A stretch of 64,000 nucleotides of DNA, taken from contig CM056573.1 of NCBI GenBank assembly GCA_029721435.1, forward strand, positions 123,901,447 to 123,965,446. Reading direction: 5' to 3'. How positions within the stretch are numbered: the stretch's first letter is position 1; each line of letters opens with the position of its first letter. Position numbers and translations under genes: made by a program. This DNA is from Gymnothorax reevesii. Its lineage: Eukaryota; Chordata; Actinopteri; Anguilliformes; Muraenidae. Shown in pieces: positions 1 through 12,062 of this stretch. Below the pieces are notes generated by a model. The model was not told the DNA's origin. It saw nothing but the letters and a program-made list of their open reading frames with translations, and did not search any database.

Positions 1-166
1 CTCTCCAATCCAAATAAAGCCCTGGTTTTCTCTCCTTCCCAGTGGGTCTATGAACAATTATTGACAGTGACTGGCCAGATTGTGATCACATCTGACACCC
101 AGGTAAAGGGAGGGCGAAAACACCAGCGGTTCTTGGCCCTCGAGGACCATGATTTGGAGAGCCCTT
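1..166. repeat. hAT-like foldback MITE, left end cut by the window edge
   Basis: The first bases (CTCTCCAATCC) and the segment ending near 166 (GATTTGGAGAGCCC) are inverted copies of one terminus, so the window opens inside a short non-autonomous element of about 170 bp. The right arm (TTGGCCCTCGAGGACCATGA) resembles hAT-type MITE ends common in teleosts. The left target-site duplication is outside the window, so the superfamily is an inference. It lies in an intron of the minus-strand LAPTM4-family gene. Confidence 0.5.
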
Positions 167-3100
167 TCAATGCTGGGGAGTCTGTATTACTGAGGGCATC
201 GCCAGGCATAAGTAAAAACAGCAAACAAAAATAGCTCACAGTTATGATGACATCAGCGCCGAAAGGCTGAGTTGAGAAAATCCCAATCTTGCGTTATTCT
301 ATTATTTTTTTTGCGTGGTGGGACATTGGATGTGGGAGGGGACAGCTGCCCACACAGAGTCAGATCAGAGTCAGACTCAGGCACAGCTCCACAGCTGGAG
401 GACAGATTAATGCTGATCCTTCATTATGCAACTCCTGACTACAGCAACAAACAACAAAACAATTCCAGTCTAATGCAACACAGCGCCTGGGTGGAACCAT
501 CTAGGTCACTGAATAGTGGAGCATAAAATGAGATCTCTAACCAAAAACACATAAACAAACCAAAACAGGAGAGCGAAAGCAATACAAACGCACATCTAGT
601 TTGAGAACGTTCAAGGCCGTTCCACATTTCCACACCTTTGTTCTTGGTTGTCGCTGCTGTCGTTTACTGGCAGTCATGAATACACGGGCTAGACTCCCGG
701 ACTGTGCTTTACCACTGCATCAGAGCGGTTATTCATTGGCTAATGGATGGACGCCAGGGTGCAGCCGCGGTTATTTATTGGCTGCTGGACAGCCTCCAGG
801 ATTTAGACAGCTCCTGTGGACTTGTGCTCAATCAGCCCTGCAATAAATGCCACCCGAGGGAGTCCAGTGCCGCCCCCCCCGACAACCAGCAGCCACAAAA
901 TCACTTGGGACTGGGAAAGCTCTCAAGCTGGCGCAAATTAAAACGACGGCGGGATTCGATCGATCCTCTGAGCGCTCTCCCCGGCGTCATTAACCGCCGA
1001 CTCCGCCGGGCTGGAGAGATAAACAATGGGAGTTCGTCTCTGGTGCCCCATCTCCACAGGCTCTGCGGCTGAACCAGCACCAGCTGCCGCCTGCCAAGAA
1101 TTACCCAGAAATCCCGCTGCGTCAGCAGAAACCGCCGAGGCCGGGGCTCACTGCAGAAATCAAAGACGCTGCTCTCTGAGGGCAGACTTGGAGGCTAAAA
1201 CACTGCCTTCTGTATAGTCTGACTGCAGCAGTAAGCCCACATCAGACAACCAGCCTCTATCCTGCAGCAGCTCTACTGAGCCAGCAGGACAGGCTCACTG
1301 ACCCAGCTCTGAAACATGAACTGAAGTGCACATGGCTGTCGAAGCTTTCATACAGTCGACTCGTAAAACTCCGTAATCCTACACCTTCCAAACATAGCAG
1401 CCGGAGGAAATCCACCAGCATCCTCGCTTTGCGGTCATAAATCAGCATGATGGTTCACTTCCCTAAGCGATATCATTACATCACAGTTAGTAAGCTGATG
1501 TTTTTTTTAATCCATCGAGACGAACAGATAATTACACCAAGCATGGGCCAATCCCCCTGAGCAGTGTTGGGTTAGGAGCCATACTCAAGGATCCCAAAGC
1601 TGCGCTGATCTTATAGTGGCTACACTGGGGCTTGACCCACCAGGCTTCCAAACTCAAGATAAATACTGTCGCTATGAGGCTACGGGCTGCCTCATCTGCC
1701 AGTTCGATACACCTCCCCACATAGCAAGACAGCCACTCAGCCAGTTCAGACTCATGCATCGGTCTCAGGGAGCTACAGTGTCCCCTCTCTCGGATAGTTT
1801 GCAGTAGCAGGTCTAGGCCTTGCAAATGGTGGGTGTTTTGCAGTTAGTGGCTCAAAATGAGAGGGACATTTTAGGAACAGGGCTGCAGGGAACCCTCAGG
1901 GTCCAGCAGCTGTTTTCTCAGGGCCGACGAGGGGTGGGTATCTTCAGTCGGCCGTCAAGACTAAACAAGATGTGGATCTCGAGGATCGAGTGACCAATTT
2001 ACGGACCCCATAGGAAAAAAGTGAAAATAAATAAGGCCTACGACACAGCTTGTTCACACGGACACTGCAGTGTTCACACGGATCACCAGGAACAGCACAT
2101 GGTCAATCAGAAGAAAGTCCCTAAGAGCACAAATTAAAATCTGACGTGACTGCACAAAACACTGTATAACGAATGGTATTTGCTATTGAAACTACAATGC
2201 AACTGAAGTTCAAATTAAAGGGGGGTCCATTATTTTTTTGTGATTTATTGAGGTTTTTATATCATTCTGAACCTTCCCAGTAGTGTCCCTTAAGTATTCA
2301 TATTCCTTCATTCAAATTCTGGACGAAGTACGTGTGCTCTGATGTCGAAATGTTATCTTTTCCAGCCCTTCTAAAAACGTTTTCCAATGTGACCCAACAC
2401 AGGCTTTCAAACTATGGCGCTGCTACTTCCCATGCTTACACAGCCGGGGAACTACATGTGCGGAGAGGAGAGAGGGCATCAGTCTTTAAACTACGACACT
2501 ACTTTCTGCCAACGGCCAAGAAGGCGTTTCCATTTTGAAAATCCCGGAGGTACAAAGACGGAGTCACCCTTTAATGTTATACTCTTCACATTTCTATTGA
2601 GCAGAATTCCAAACCCTAAGTGCACAAATACAATGAAACATGGACAGAGAGAATAAGAAATAAACTGCCTCTCCAAATATAGATTCAGAGCAATGCTGAA
2701 GCACAACCATAAACTTCTGACCAATGTTGAAAATTATTAGAAACTCCGCTGAGCTGAGTGCTGACCTGAAATTTATTCTCGCCTGTGCAGTCAGAAAATT
2801 TCTCATTCTGTCCACGAATATGAATAATGTGAGCATTAGATGCATTACTTGGATAAGGGGGACACCTCAAAAGCTCTACCAACCAAAAAGAGTGTTGATA
2901 ACACTGGATTGACTGTGAGTGGTGACTGGTGACTGGTGCTACCTCTGAGTTCCACCGTTTAGCTCCGATGTGCTCGATGAGGGCTATACTGATGGCAGAC
3001 CATTATGAAAGCAGATAAGGCAGTCCAAAAAAATGGATGCCGAAACACCGATTTTAGCAGCACAAAGACAACTTCAAAAAGCAAGAAAATTCTGAGCCCC

Positions 3101-3641
3101 CCCCACCCCCCACCCCGAATTCCGTATCTCCAGGATTAGGATAAATCTCAAAACGAGACAATGACTTATTGTTCTCCATCCACAAAAGATACTCTGCAGT
3201 TATTCCTGGCAAGTGTTTCTCGAAGAGGACCCATGTATCCAGACACAAACACATCAAAAGAGATTTGGGGGGGGGTCTACTTTGAATCTTATTCAAGATT
3301 AGTCCAAGTCAGCTGAGATCTGTGCAAAGACACAACAGTAATAGCAACAAATGTGACTCAGTGTCTTATGGATTCAAGCAGAATGGGTCCTTAACTCTGA
3401 ACTAAATTTTCCTATAGCACTTCGCTCAAATCCCTCAACTCATGATTGATTGTCATGATTGAAGCCTGTACCATATCAATCCATTTTAGTGTAAACGCTT
3501 GATAGATCCCTCAGAGGAGCTACAAGTAAAATCTGGGTTATGAGATCAAAAGGTTTCAAAGTAAAAATGTTGAAGAACCCAAGGTAATGGAAAAGGCATT
3601 TCCACAGCTCAAGTCATCCCTCACACAGCTCACACACGTAC
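1..3641 (-). other. laptm4a-type gene, intron 2 (partial)
   Basis: This stretch follows the splice donor of exon 2 (GTACGT read on the minus strand, 3636-3641). I searched the minus strand for the next LAPTM4 exon, expected to encode an acidic Asn-Ala-Cys start and a second hydrophobic helix, and found nothing convincing, so the intron probably runs past position 1. Apart from the MITE at the left edge and short G or C runs near 3101 and 3267 I see nothing functional in it. Confidence 0.7.
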
Positions 3642-3762
3642 CTGCCATGCGGTCAGAGGCGAAGTAGTGCTCAATGACCTCATACTGGAGATCCACAGTG
3701 GGAACGTTATCAGGATGAGTTACGGCCACTGTCAGGAGGATACCCATCAACAGGTTTACCAC
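3642..3762 (-). CDS. LAPTM4A-type lysosomal transmembrane protein, exon 2
   Basis: Lysosome-associated transmembrane protein 4 proteins are four-helix proteins of late endosomes and lysosomes. This 121-bp exon encodes 40 residues starting [17 protein letters not shown] and ending HYFASDRMA. It supplies the end of the first membrane helix and the start of the first luminal loop. It has an AG acceptor (TTCTGTAG) and a GTACGT donor, enters in phase 0 and leaves in phase 1. From memory it matches human LAPTM4A (VVNLLMAILLTVEVTHP, then IQYEVI and SSERMA) at about 26 of 40 positions, and matches LAPTM4B far less. It joins in frame to exon 1 at 13651-13749, whose last codons are TWYM. Identification as the A type is firm; one-to-one orthology with laptm4a is not, because the luminal part is unusually changed. 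Confidence 0.93.
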
Positions 3763-3768
3763 CTACAG

Positions 3769-3873
3769 AACGAGAGGAGAGAGAGAGAAATGGAGGAAGG
3801 GAGAGGAAAGAAGGAGGGATAAATGGAAAGAGAAAATGAGAGGAGGGAAGAGAGAAAAAAAGAGAAGAAAATG
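3769..3873. repeat. purine-rich (GA/GGA) low-complexity tract
   Basis: About 100 bases almost purely A and G on the plus strand, lying just upstream (in gene sense) of the exon 2 acceptor. On the minus strand it is therefore an extended C/T-rich tract directly before the acceptor and may act as a long polypyrimidine tract. Confidence 0.8.
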
Positions 3874-4240
3874 TAATTAAAAACAAAAGAATGCAGTAAA
3901 CAAATGAGAACTTGTATAACCCTTTGTAGAGTGACTGCAGTGCAAGTGTTTTGAAAACACTTCTCCAGTCCATCTCCAGGTCAGGTTTCCAGCTGCTAAT
4001 ATGACCGAAGGTGAAATTAACCTCTCGGTCTGGCAGCATACAATTTTCTTGTCAATCCCTGCTTGTCAGAAGCCATTTTTCCTGTCTGCCTTTCCACACC
4101 ACTGGCTGCAGCTCAGGTTCAAAGAGCCACAATTAAAATTCAGGCCTGCATCCTCCCAGAGGCCACAAGCAGCCCCATCCTGACCAGGACAACAGACCTT
4201 CATATTAATGAACACCTCCCCTTCACTCCAAGAAGAGAAG

Positions 4241-4272
4241 TGTGTGTGTGTGCGCGTGTGTGTGTGTGTGTG
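4241..4272. repeat. (TG)n microsatellite
   Basis: Alternating TG units with one interruption (TGCGCG) in the middle. Confidence 0.95.
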
Positions 4273-7014
4273 TTCATTCATCTAGCATTAGCATTACTCA
4301 GCAGGGAAATAGAGAAACACTTCAGCGAGGCCTGTTAAACATGAACAGTGACACAATACATGGGAGTTGCACTTGATCTAGAGTCTGTGCAAAGCTACAT
4401 TTCGAAAGGTATGGCTGTTCACTTCAAAGTGAACATGAAGAGGGCCAGCTGCAGCCATACTGGAGGGTATTCCAATCCAAAGTGTGTAAAACTCATCCCT
4501 TCAAAAACCCTCTGTAACGGTCATTTCTGAAGGGGGCAGGCAACGGTCACTTTGTTCCCACTGTTCCATGCGAGGACCTGAGCCTAGTGAGGCACGTGAC
4601 TCAGTGAAATTCAAGAATTGGAAAACATCAATGGCAACTAGCAGAAGAAAGCTAATGAACCTAGTTAGATTGCTGACCAACGTCAACTGGCTAACGTGAG
4701 GCATTTCGACAGAGGTTTTTAGTCTTCTTTGCCCAATGTCATGTGTTACCTTTTTAAAGTTATACAATTGGTTATAAAAGGTCCTGCGAAATCTATAAAT
4801 GCTGCCAATGAAAGAAGTTCTCCTGCGAAAAGGTTGCCTTCATTGACACTTGCGTTGACACTTGACAGCATAAAACGACCCTGACAAAAAGATGTCGAAG
4901 GGCACTCTAAATAACCCTAACTAGGGAACCATACTCCTTGCTGCCCTTCTGAGTTTTCACTATGAAGAAAAGTGACTTCACAGGATGAAGGGATTAACCC
5001 TAAAGAATAAGACAGCCCAATATTCCAACTCTGTGCTCTACTTTGAGGGCACGCACATCCATTCATAATTGTGTGACTGTCAGCATATAGAAGTTATACA
5101 GCGACGTTTGTCAGCATTCAGACATGCCAACGCTACACCTGGCCCTCGGGTGATGGAATCTGCAGTATAATTCAGAACAAAAGGGGAAATAAATTCCCAA
5201 AGTGACATGTCCGCCATTGCCATGCCATTGTCTGAACTCACCAGTCAACAGTCGTATTAGTCAAGCTGCCAGGATAAAGAGTGACTTCACCATCATTGGC
5301 TCCTTACGCGTCACCTCCCTCTTAGCATGGTGACTGCTGTTTAAGTTTTTTGTTTGGGTCAAACATTGGGTTATGGGGAGTATTATCCTTTTCATTTACA
5401 GGGAAACAGGCAGTAGAGCTGGTTTAGCACAACAATTACTCTTGCTACTTCCACTACTAGAACTATACCAATACTACTACTATTGCTACTTCTACTACTT
5501 ATACTAGGCTAATATTACTACTATTGCTGCTGCTACCACTACCAACAACAATGACACAATGTCCAGAGGGGGACTCATTATACACCGTTACAATTTCATA
5601 TTACTCAAATAGACAGCATTCCATTAGCTCTTAGCACAGCGGGCTAAAGGCCTGCCAAGTTTTCACTGTCCATATACAGTCAATTAAAGTTGATTACTCA
5701 ACAGTTTTATTGAGTCATATCAGCTTTATTGAGTCTAAAACTTGTCTAAAGACAAGGTCTAAAGAACAACCTGCAAACAAAATCATTTTGCTGCCACTAT
5801 GCATTCGCAATGCAATACTGACAAAACATTTCAGTGACATTGTGGAAACATTTTTTACTGGAATGGTAGCCTGTCCGTGTCTAGTTGTTGGGAGGAGTTA
5901 GCTCTTCTCCTGACAGAAGCAAGCAGAAAGCCCTTATTCAGGGCTAATCCAGGGCTATCAGACAGAAAACCCCGGAAGTCAGGTGACGTGGTACAAAGAG
6001 TCATTCACTCCATGTAGAAAGGAAGTCTTCGCAGGTGAATGAGTAAAGCGCAAGACTACCAGACAGTTGATCAAGGTCCACTTCCAAAGTTAAACCAAAT
6101 GTTGACTCATTACTTTCAGACTTAGTTCTCATTATTCTCAGTTTAATAAAAATAACAGTTTTCAGTCGCAGTTTGGTTAGGTTTATGCGCCAAAACTAGG
6201 AGGTTAGGTTGAGGAAAAGATCATGGTTTGGGTTAAAATGCACCCTTTCACAGTGTTAACTGCATTTTGCCTTTCTGGCAGAGAGGCTTGAAGCCAAACA
6301 TCTGCCATGTGCCCTAGGGCACCGGGCCCTACTCGCAGGGTCGAGAGTGTCTGCCATTCAGCTACAAACCAAAAAAAATCCCAAAAGCCATTTTTGGAAT
6401 ACTCCCTACTTGTCTGCAATACTTAAATGCAGACAGGCAGAGATTCATATTTAACAAGGTATTTAGCCCTGAAGCATCTGAATGTGATTTGGCTGCGGTA
6501 GGGCTACTCCAAACATTATCCAGTTGCAGCCCGCTTCTCCTCGGATCACTGCAGGCCGTCACACGGGACTTCTGGCTCATGCTACCCGCGCAATGGAGCG
6601 GTAAATTTCACAGACTGGAAGCAGAGCGGGCTGCCAGTGCCCTGTCAGGAGGGAAAATCCTCCGATCATCGAGAGGCCTGGGTGTGCCGTGTGCTTTACG
6701 GCCTGAGCCGCAGATCATAAAAAGCAGCCCGGGGAATCAAAGAAGAAGCCTGGATTATCTGCGAGCAAGAGCAGAGAGATAAATCAGTTCAGCAGCACCG
6801 CTGGACAGGAAAGCCCCACTAAATATACTATGATACTCTGGAATCTGGTTTTCGGGAAAATTAAAAATTCCAGAGCTGCAACAAAAATGAGTAGAGCCGA
6901 CATTCCACTTCCTTAACTTTATCATTTCCACCAAGCGAGCAGCTTTACACAGCAGGATGTGTGCAGCACAGTGTGGAATCACTCTGGGTCAGTGCCTGAG
7001 ATTCACAGATGGGC

Positions 7015-7402
7015 CAGGTCACACAGTAACAGAGTTACAACATTGGTGTATTTTGTATCATGGATCCAAAACTAAGTAAGATAGAGTAACAATTTCAATG
7101 GCTTTGTGTAGGTCTTCCCGAGTACATCAAACGGGAGAATTGTGAATTTTGTATGTTTGATTTATTTTGGGAGAAAACGGCAAAAAACTGGTTGGTAAAG
7201 GAGTTACAAATTTTCCACTACGTTACTGACCAGATTTTTGCCATTTTCACCCGAAATCAAATGAACAAACTTTGCCATTTTGTTGTTTGAAGTACTAGAG
7301 CAGACCTACACAAAGCCATTTAAATTGTAACTCTATCTTACTTAGTTCTGGAGCTATGATGCGAAACAAACCAATTTTGTAACTAAATTACTGCGTGACC
7401 TG
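7015..7402. repeat. long foldback element (MITE-like), about 390 bp
   Basis: Two arms of about 115 bp are inverted copies. The left begins CAGGTCACACAGTAA and the right, reverse-complemented, begins CAGGTCACGCAGTAA. Both continue through TAAGTAAGATAGAGTTAC-like and GGCTTTGTGTAGGTC blocks. The middle contains no coding capacity. I could not see a clean target-site duplication, so the superfamily is open. Confidence 0.75.
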
Positions 7403-8215
7403 CACACGAGCCTTTATAAGAATGATCCCAGTCTCTTCCACACAGTGATGTATACAGCTTACAAATTTAGCCAGGGTATATCGGATCAGTACCCAGTATG
7501 GGCTGATACCCAAAGCCCAGGAAACAGTACAGGGACTATAGAGAAAGGTCAGATCGCTGCGTCCCCAAGTCTGCACCTTACTCAAGCATAACGACTAAGT
7601 GGTGGTGTCTAATGTGGATCATGGTCAATAAACAGCGTGCAGCCATTTTGGTGCAACTCAGGCCATTTTCGACACAGATAGGATGGGATATAACAACCCC
7701 CAAAAGATGGAGGATGGAGAATTGCCTATAGTAACACTTCATCTAGATTAGGGGAATTCTACCCGTTTTTTCCATTTCCAATTGTCATCCACAACATTTT
7801 CTGCAACCCCCTTCAGATTTCAACAAATGTGCTCTAGTCACCCTCAATGACTTCTGGTTTGCAATCAACCGAGATCCACAGGAACGCATGCAGCACGATT
7901 TGTGTCATGATCCTGCCACCACCAGGTTAATAGCTCACTTCCTTCCCTACATCACCCACTTTGGGGAGAGGGCGATGTTTAGAATTTACGTGGGATTGGC
8001 CATGCACACAGGGACAGCCTAACTGACGACTGCATTTCATAAAACTCTTCATATTGATTAGGGGGAAAAAATATTTTGCATGCTTGGGCATTTCTGTTTT
8101 AGCCTGTGCATAACCTTTCACAAGCTGCAGTAAACAAAAGCAACCACGCATTTTCTCCAGTTTGGTTTACGACTGGCAAGTGCACCGCCCCAATACAGAA
8201 TTGCATACTCCAGGG

Positions 8216-8451
8216 CAGTGGTTCCGAACCCAGTCCTCAAGGGCCCCCTGCCCTTCAGGTTTTTACTCCCTTTCTACAGTCTCACACCTGATCCATTTAA
8301 GGGCTATATGCTGATTGGTTGAAAAAGATCCACCTGAACAGGGTGTGCATGAAGCTGCATTGGGCCTTAAATGGATAAGGTGTGCAAAAGTAAAGCTGCA
8401 ACAAAAACCCGCCGGACACGGGGTCCTTGAGGACTGGGTTGGGAACCACTG
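8216..8451. mobile_element. hAT-type MITE, 236 bp
   Basis: Terminal inverted repeats begin CAGTGGTTCCGAACCCAGTC and, reverse-complemented, CAGTGGTTCCCAACCCAGTC. Both continue into TCAAGG and GCCC/CCCC blocks. The 8 bases on each side (CTCCAGGG and CTCTTGAG) agree at 5 of 8 positions, compatible with an eroded 8-bp target duplication of the hAT superfamily. It has no coding potential. Confidence 0.8.
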
Positions 8452-9017
8452 CTCTTGAGAAGGAGGAAGAGCAAACAAACCTAACAGGTTCTGAGCTACT
8501 CACACATACACAAACAACCTCAATGCTAACTCACAGCTGAAGTGTCCCTAATCAAGCTCATAGAAAGAGCCCAGACCCACAGCACAGGCAAATAATAATT
8601 TCCAGCAGAGGGAATTTGAAGAGAAAACAAAGAGTTGCAAGTTCTCAGAGTCCTGATTACCCGCGGTTCAGCATTTCTAAACTCACTGCACTGTAAGGCA
8701 AGCATGAACAGATTTGTCCGCCATTTCGTCAGTTCTTAAAGACTGCAAAGCAGCGAACAGCCGAATTTAAATTCCATCTCTGCATCACCAGCACTTCTGT
8801 AAATCTCCAGGGCGTAAATGGCTTCCTTGTATTCCATCTCAGCCGCGAACGCGCCAGCTCAACAACAAAGGCTTTCTTGACTCCTGAAAGACGCTTAATT
8901 TACAAACCAACAGCGTTTGGCAGTGTACAACATCGCCACTTTCTCACTATGCTTCACAGTACAAACTGAATTAACCCCCACTGCAAATGCCCCTGTATTA
9001 ACTATTAACAAAAACAA

Positions 9018-9040
9018 CAATAATAATAATAATAATAATT
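9018..9040. repeat. (AAT)n microsatellite
   Basis: About seven tandem TAA/AAT units. Confidence 0.9.
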
Positions 9041-9414
9041 AGCAGTATCCCCGCCACCACTAAATCCCTTTTTTCGAAGCAAAGCAAGGTAATGACAAGT
9101 ATGATGCACACAAAATTATATCTACACTTGGTAAAGTAATTTCTGAGTAAACTTGTCTCTAATTAATCAGACGAACTGACGAGTCAATTTGAATATCTCC
9201 CTCTCCACTACGTGGTCGGGCTAATGATAAGTATAGGCCACAGGAGTCTGCAGTTGATCAACATTTCTTTTATCCTGTGCTAAACACGACATCCCTATCC
9301 CAAAAACCTCCATCCAATATCAGAATCAAATATGACTCAGATGTTCAGAAAACCTACAATCAGAAGCAAATAATTTAACTAGGAGTGTATGCCTCACTTC
9401 AGTCTGTACTATCC

Positions 9415-10937
9415 AGTATTCAGCAGGCAAAAAGTTATTCAACCCTAAATGATACAGAGTCTCGCTTCACATTTCTTGAGCAACCATGTCGAAAGACATA
9501 TCCTGTGGTCGTGGAAAAGATGCCACTGTTTCAGAGGGGTCAAATTATTGGCCAGCATCAAGCAAAAAAAAAAAAAGAATAGAAAAAACAACAAAGGGGA
9601 TTGGACAAAATACTAAAACTAGAAAAAAATACTAGAACTGTCCAATGCAATATGAAAACCTGGATGAACAGTGGTGAACCATCATCTTCGAGGAAGAAAT
9701 GAAGTCAGTGAAGAAAAAAAAAATAAATCTTGAATGATTAGGGTTGGGGATCACGTAAACATTTGGTGAAATCAAATCATAAAAATCAACAGTAGAACTC
9801 ACAGCTGTTTCTCAGAATGAAAGTAAAAGCATGTCAACACAAATAATGTGAGGAGAACTCAAGGGATTGAGACAAAACAGCTGCTGTGTAGCCATAAGAA
9901 AATCACTCATCAGTGAGGCTAATCACAAAAAAGGCTTCAATTTGCTTGGGAGCTTAAAGAGGACTACAAAAGAAAACGACCAAAGTATAACAAAAGTTTG
10001 TCAGATGTCTCCCTTTTCCGAATAACCAGCAACACGAGATCAATAACATGCCACATTCCCGCAAATCTTTGCACCACTGCACACGCGCAGTTGGTTCATC
10101 TCTGGGTTTCTTACAGGCTGTGCAATTGATGCAAGTTTGGCTCGGGTGAAAATGTATTGACTTTAAAGTGTTGCGGTACGTAGCTTTGTGGGAATGTGGC
10201 ATGCTTCGGATTTTCTGTAGCTGGTTATTTGAGAAAGGTAGATATTTGACAAACTTTTGCGACAGCTTGGCCGTTTTCTTTGGTAGGCCTGATAAAGATT
10301 AGATTCTGGAGCGATGGAAACACGTCATGGGGTCCGATGAGTCTTCCCCTGTTCCAGAGTGATGGGCACATCAGGGTGAGAGGAAAGGCGGATAGAGTGA
10401 TGCACCGATCTTGCCTAGTGCCTGTTGTACAACCGTGTAGGGGCAGTGTTATGATCTGGGGTTACTTCAGTTGGTCAGGTCTAGGTTCAGCAATGACAAG
10501 TGCTCAAAAAAATGAGGTCAGCTGACTACCTCAATATGCTGAATGACCAGGTTTGTCTATCAGTGGATTTTTTCTTCCCTGATGGCACAGGTATACTTTA
10601 AGATGACAATGCCAACATTCATTAAATTGTGAGAGAGTGATTCGGGAAGCATGAGACATCATTTTCACACTTGGACTGGCCACCACAGAGTCCAGATCTT
10701 AACCCCATTGAGAATCCCTGGGATAAGCTGGTATAGACTTCATTTCATCAATACAAGATCTTGGCAAAAAAAAATTAATGCAACTCTGGACAGAAATCAA
10801 TGTTGTGACATTGCATAAGCCAAGCAAAACTATGCCATGGTAAAGGTGTGCCATAATCAAAGTTTAAGGCAGTTCAACAAATTATTAGTGCGTGACTTTT
10901 GTTTTGTTTGTTTTTTTTTTTTTTTGGCCTGGCAGCG
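9415..10937 (+). pseudogene. decayed Tc1/mariner transposon, transposase on plus strand
   Basis: Plus-strand translation recovers scattered pieces of a Tc1-type DD34E transposase: FQSDGHIRVRGKADRVMH, then GSVMIWGYFSWSG in another stretch, then a block around 10680-10720 that reads as PPQSPDLNPIENPWDKL. The frame is broken many times. The right end (GGCCTGGCAGCGTAT, 10925-10940) fits the usual terminal repeat of this family next to a TA dinucleotide. The left terminal repeat is missing or too diverged to see. A palindromic element sits inside at about 9960-10290. This is a dead copy in laptm4 intron 1. Confidence 0.82.
9960..10290. repeat. palindromic MITE inserted in the Tc1 relic
   Basis: The host transposon text (GGGAGC-TAAAG, then GATTAGATTCTGG) is interrupted here. 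The insert starts AGGACTACAAAAGAAAACG and its far end, reverse-complemented, starts AGGCCTACCAAAGAAAACG. The arms stay complementary for roughly 115 bp, including CAAAAGTTTGTCA, ATAACCAGC and CATGCCACATTCCC. TAAAG occurs on both sides (9955-9959, 10293-10297), within flanks that look like a diverged 7-8 bp duplication. Confidence 0.72.
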
Positions 10938-11965
10938 TATACTGAGCTACAAAAGAAACGCAACTCTTAAATACTGGCCAAGCATAACCACTTCAGGTAT
11001 ACATCTTTCACAGCCACTGACTGAAATGATGAGTGGCTGCCAATCATCTTTCTTCGAGTCACAGCCAAGTAGTACCACTCAAACACTGCACTGTCTTGTG
11101 ATCAATGCGGTCAATTCATTCAAATTTCCAGGCAAGTTGTTATCAAGTGATGAATTTTCATATTTTCGTCAGCCTTTTGACCCATTTTCATTAATTTTCC
11201 CGAGAATGACCAGTACTGCTGTAGATAGTGAAACAGACCTAGATTAATAGTGACGATGATCCAAAAATTCCATTAATATAGTATTCTCACCTCCAAAAAT
11301 GTTTTCATGGTCCTGAAACGGTTCAATAATTGAAGCATTTAGCCCGCGCTAAACCCAGCACCGCACCGTACATTTAATGAGTGAGCACTGCGCTTGTACT
11401 GGGATTTGTAAAATCGGACGAGAGAAAAAAAATGCGTCGGCCATTACTGAACACTCCCCACACCACAACTCAAACACGCAACTGTATTCAAAAGAGATTT
11501 ACAAAGCAGAGCGCATTGAGGCTTCACCAAACGCCCTTACGTAATGCAAGAAGGATGAGAAGTGCCTGCAAACAGAACGCGACAGATAACAGTCACATGG
11601 CAGGCATAGCACATAAATAAGCAAGCAGACAATACTATGATATTACGTGAAAAAATATGCTTTCTGGTTTGAAGGAACGCATATTTGTTGTTGATTTAGA
11701 ATGTGGTGGTGGCAACAATAATTTAAAATACAGAGAATTGCATTTTTGTTAATACGTGAAGGCTGCAAATCGGCATACTGGCATCAACAAAAAACTAATC
11801 AGGATAAGGAGGACCAGAAAATAGGTGTCAATTTCATAGCAAGCTTCGCACACTGACGGAACGCGAGTCATGAAAATGTTCAGCAGGCCGAAACCCCAAC
11901 ATCCCATTTGCAGCGGGCGCGTCGAGTACGCAAAAATACTAGTTACCTGGATGTGACTCCAGTTC

Positions 11966-12062
11966 TGCGAGTACGTGCGGAGCCCTCAATCGGGCTTCGC
12001 GATTGGTTAACTCCTCCGTTAGCCAATAGCGAAGCCCGTTAGAGGGCTCCGCACTTACGACA
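11966..12062. repeat. inverted repeat with CCAAT/ATTGG in both arms
   Basis: The left arm (TGCGAGTACGTGCGGAGCCC) and the reverse complement of the right arm (TGTCGTAAGTGCGGAGCCCT) stay about 85% matched over 46 bases, through GGGCTTCGC and ATTGG, with a loop of only a few bases. It is probably a small foldback MITE. Because it is GC-rich, carries CCAAT boxes in both directions and lies about 1.7 kb inside the gene from exon 1, it might also have been recruited as regulatory sequence, which is speculation. Confidence 0.65.

Noticed and set aside
41..101. A plus-strand exon-like stretch: pyrimidine-rich tract plus CAG, 60 open bases (WVYEQLLTVTGQIVITSDTQ) and a GTAAAG donor
   Set aside because: It lies inside the foldback MITE at 1-166 and on the strand opposite to the gene; splice-like sites are probably chance.
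1532..1825. 97-codon minus-strand frame in laptm4 intron 2
   Set aside because: It does not resemble any LAPTM4 exon and has no hydrophobic helix; possibly a repeat, but not identifiable.
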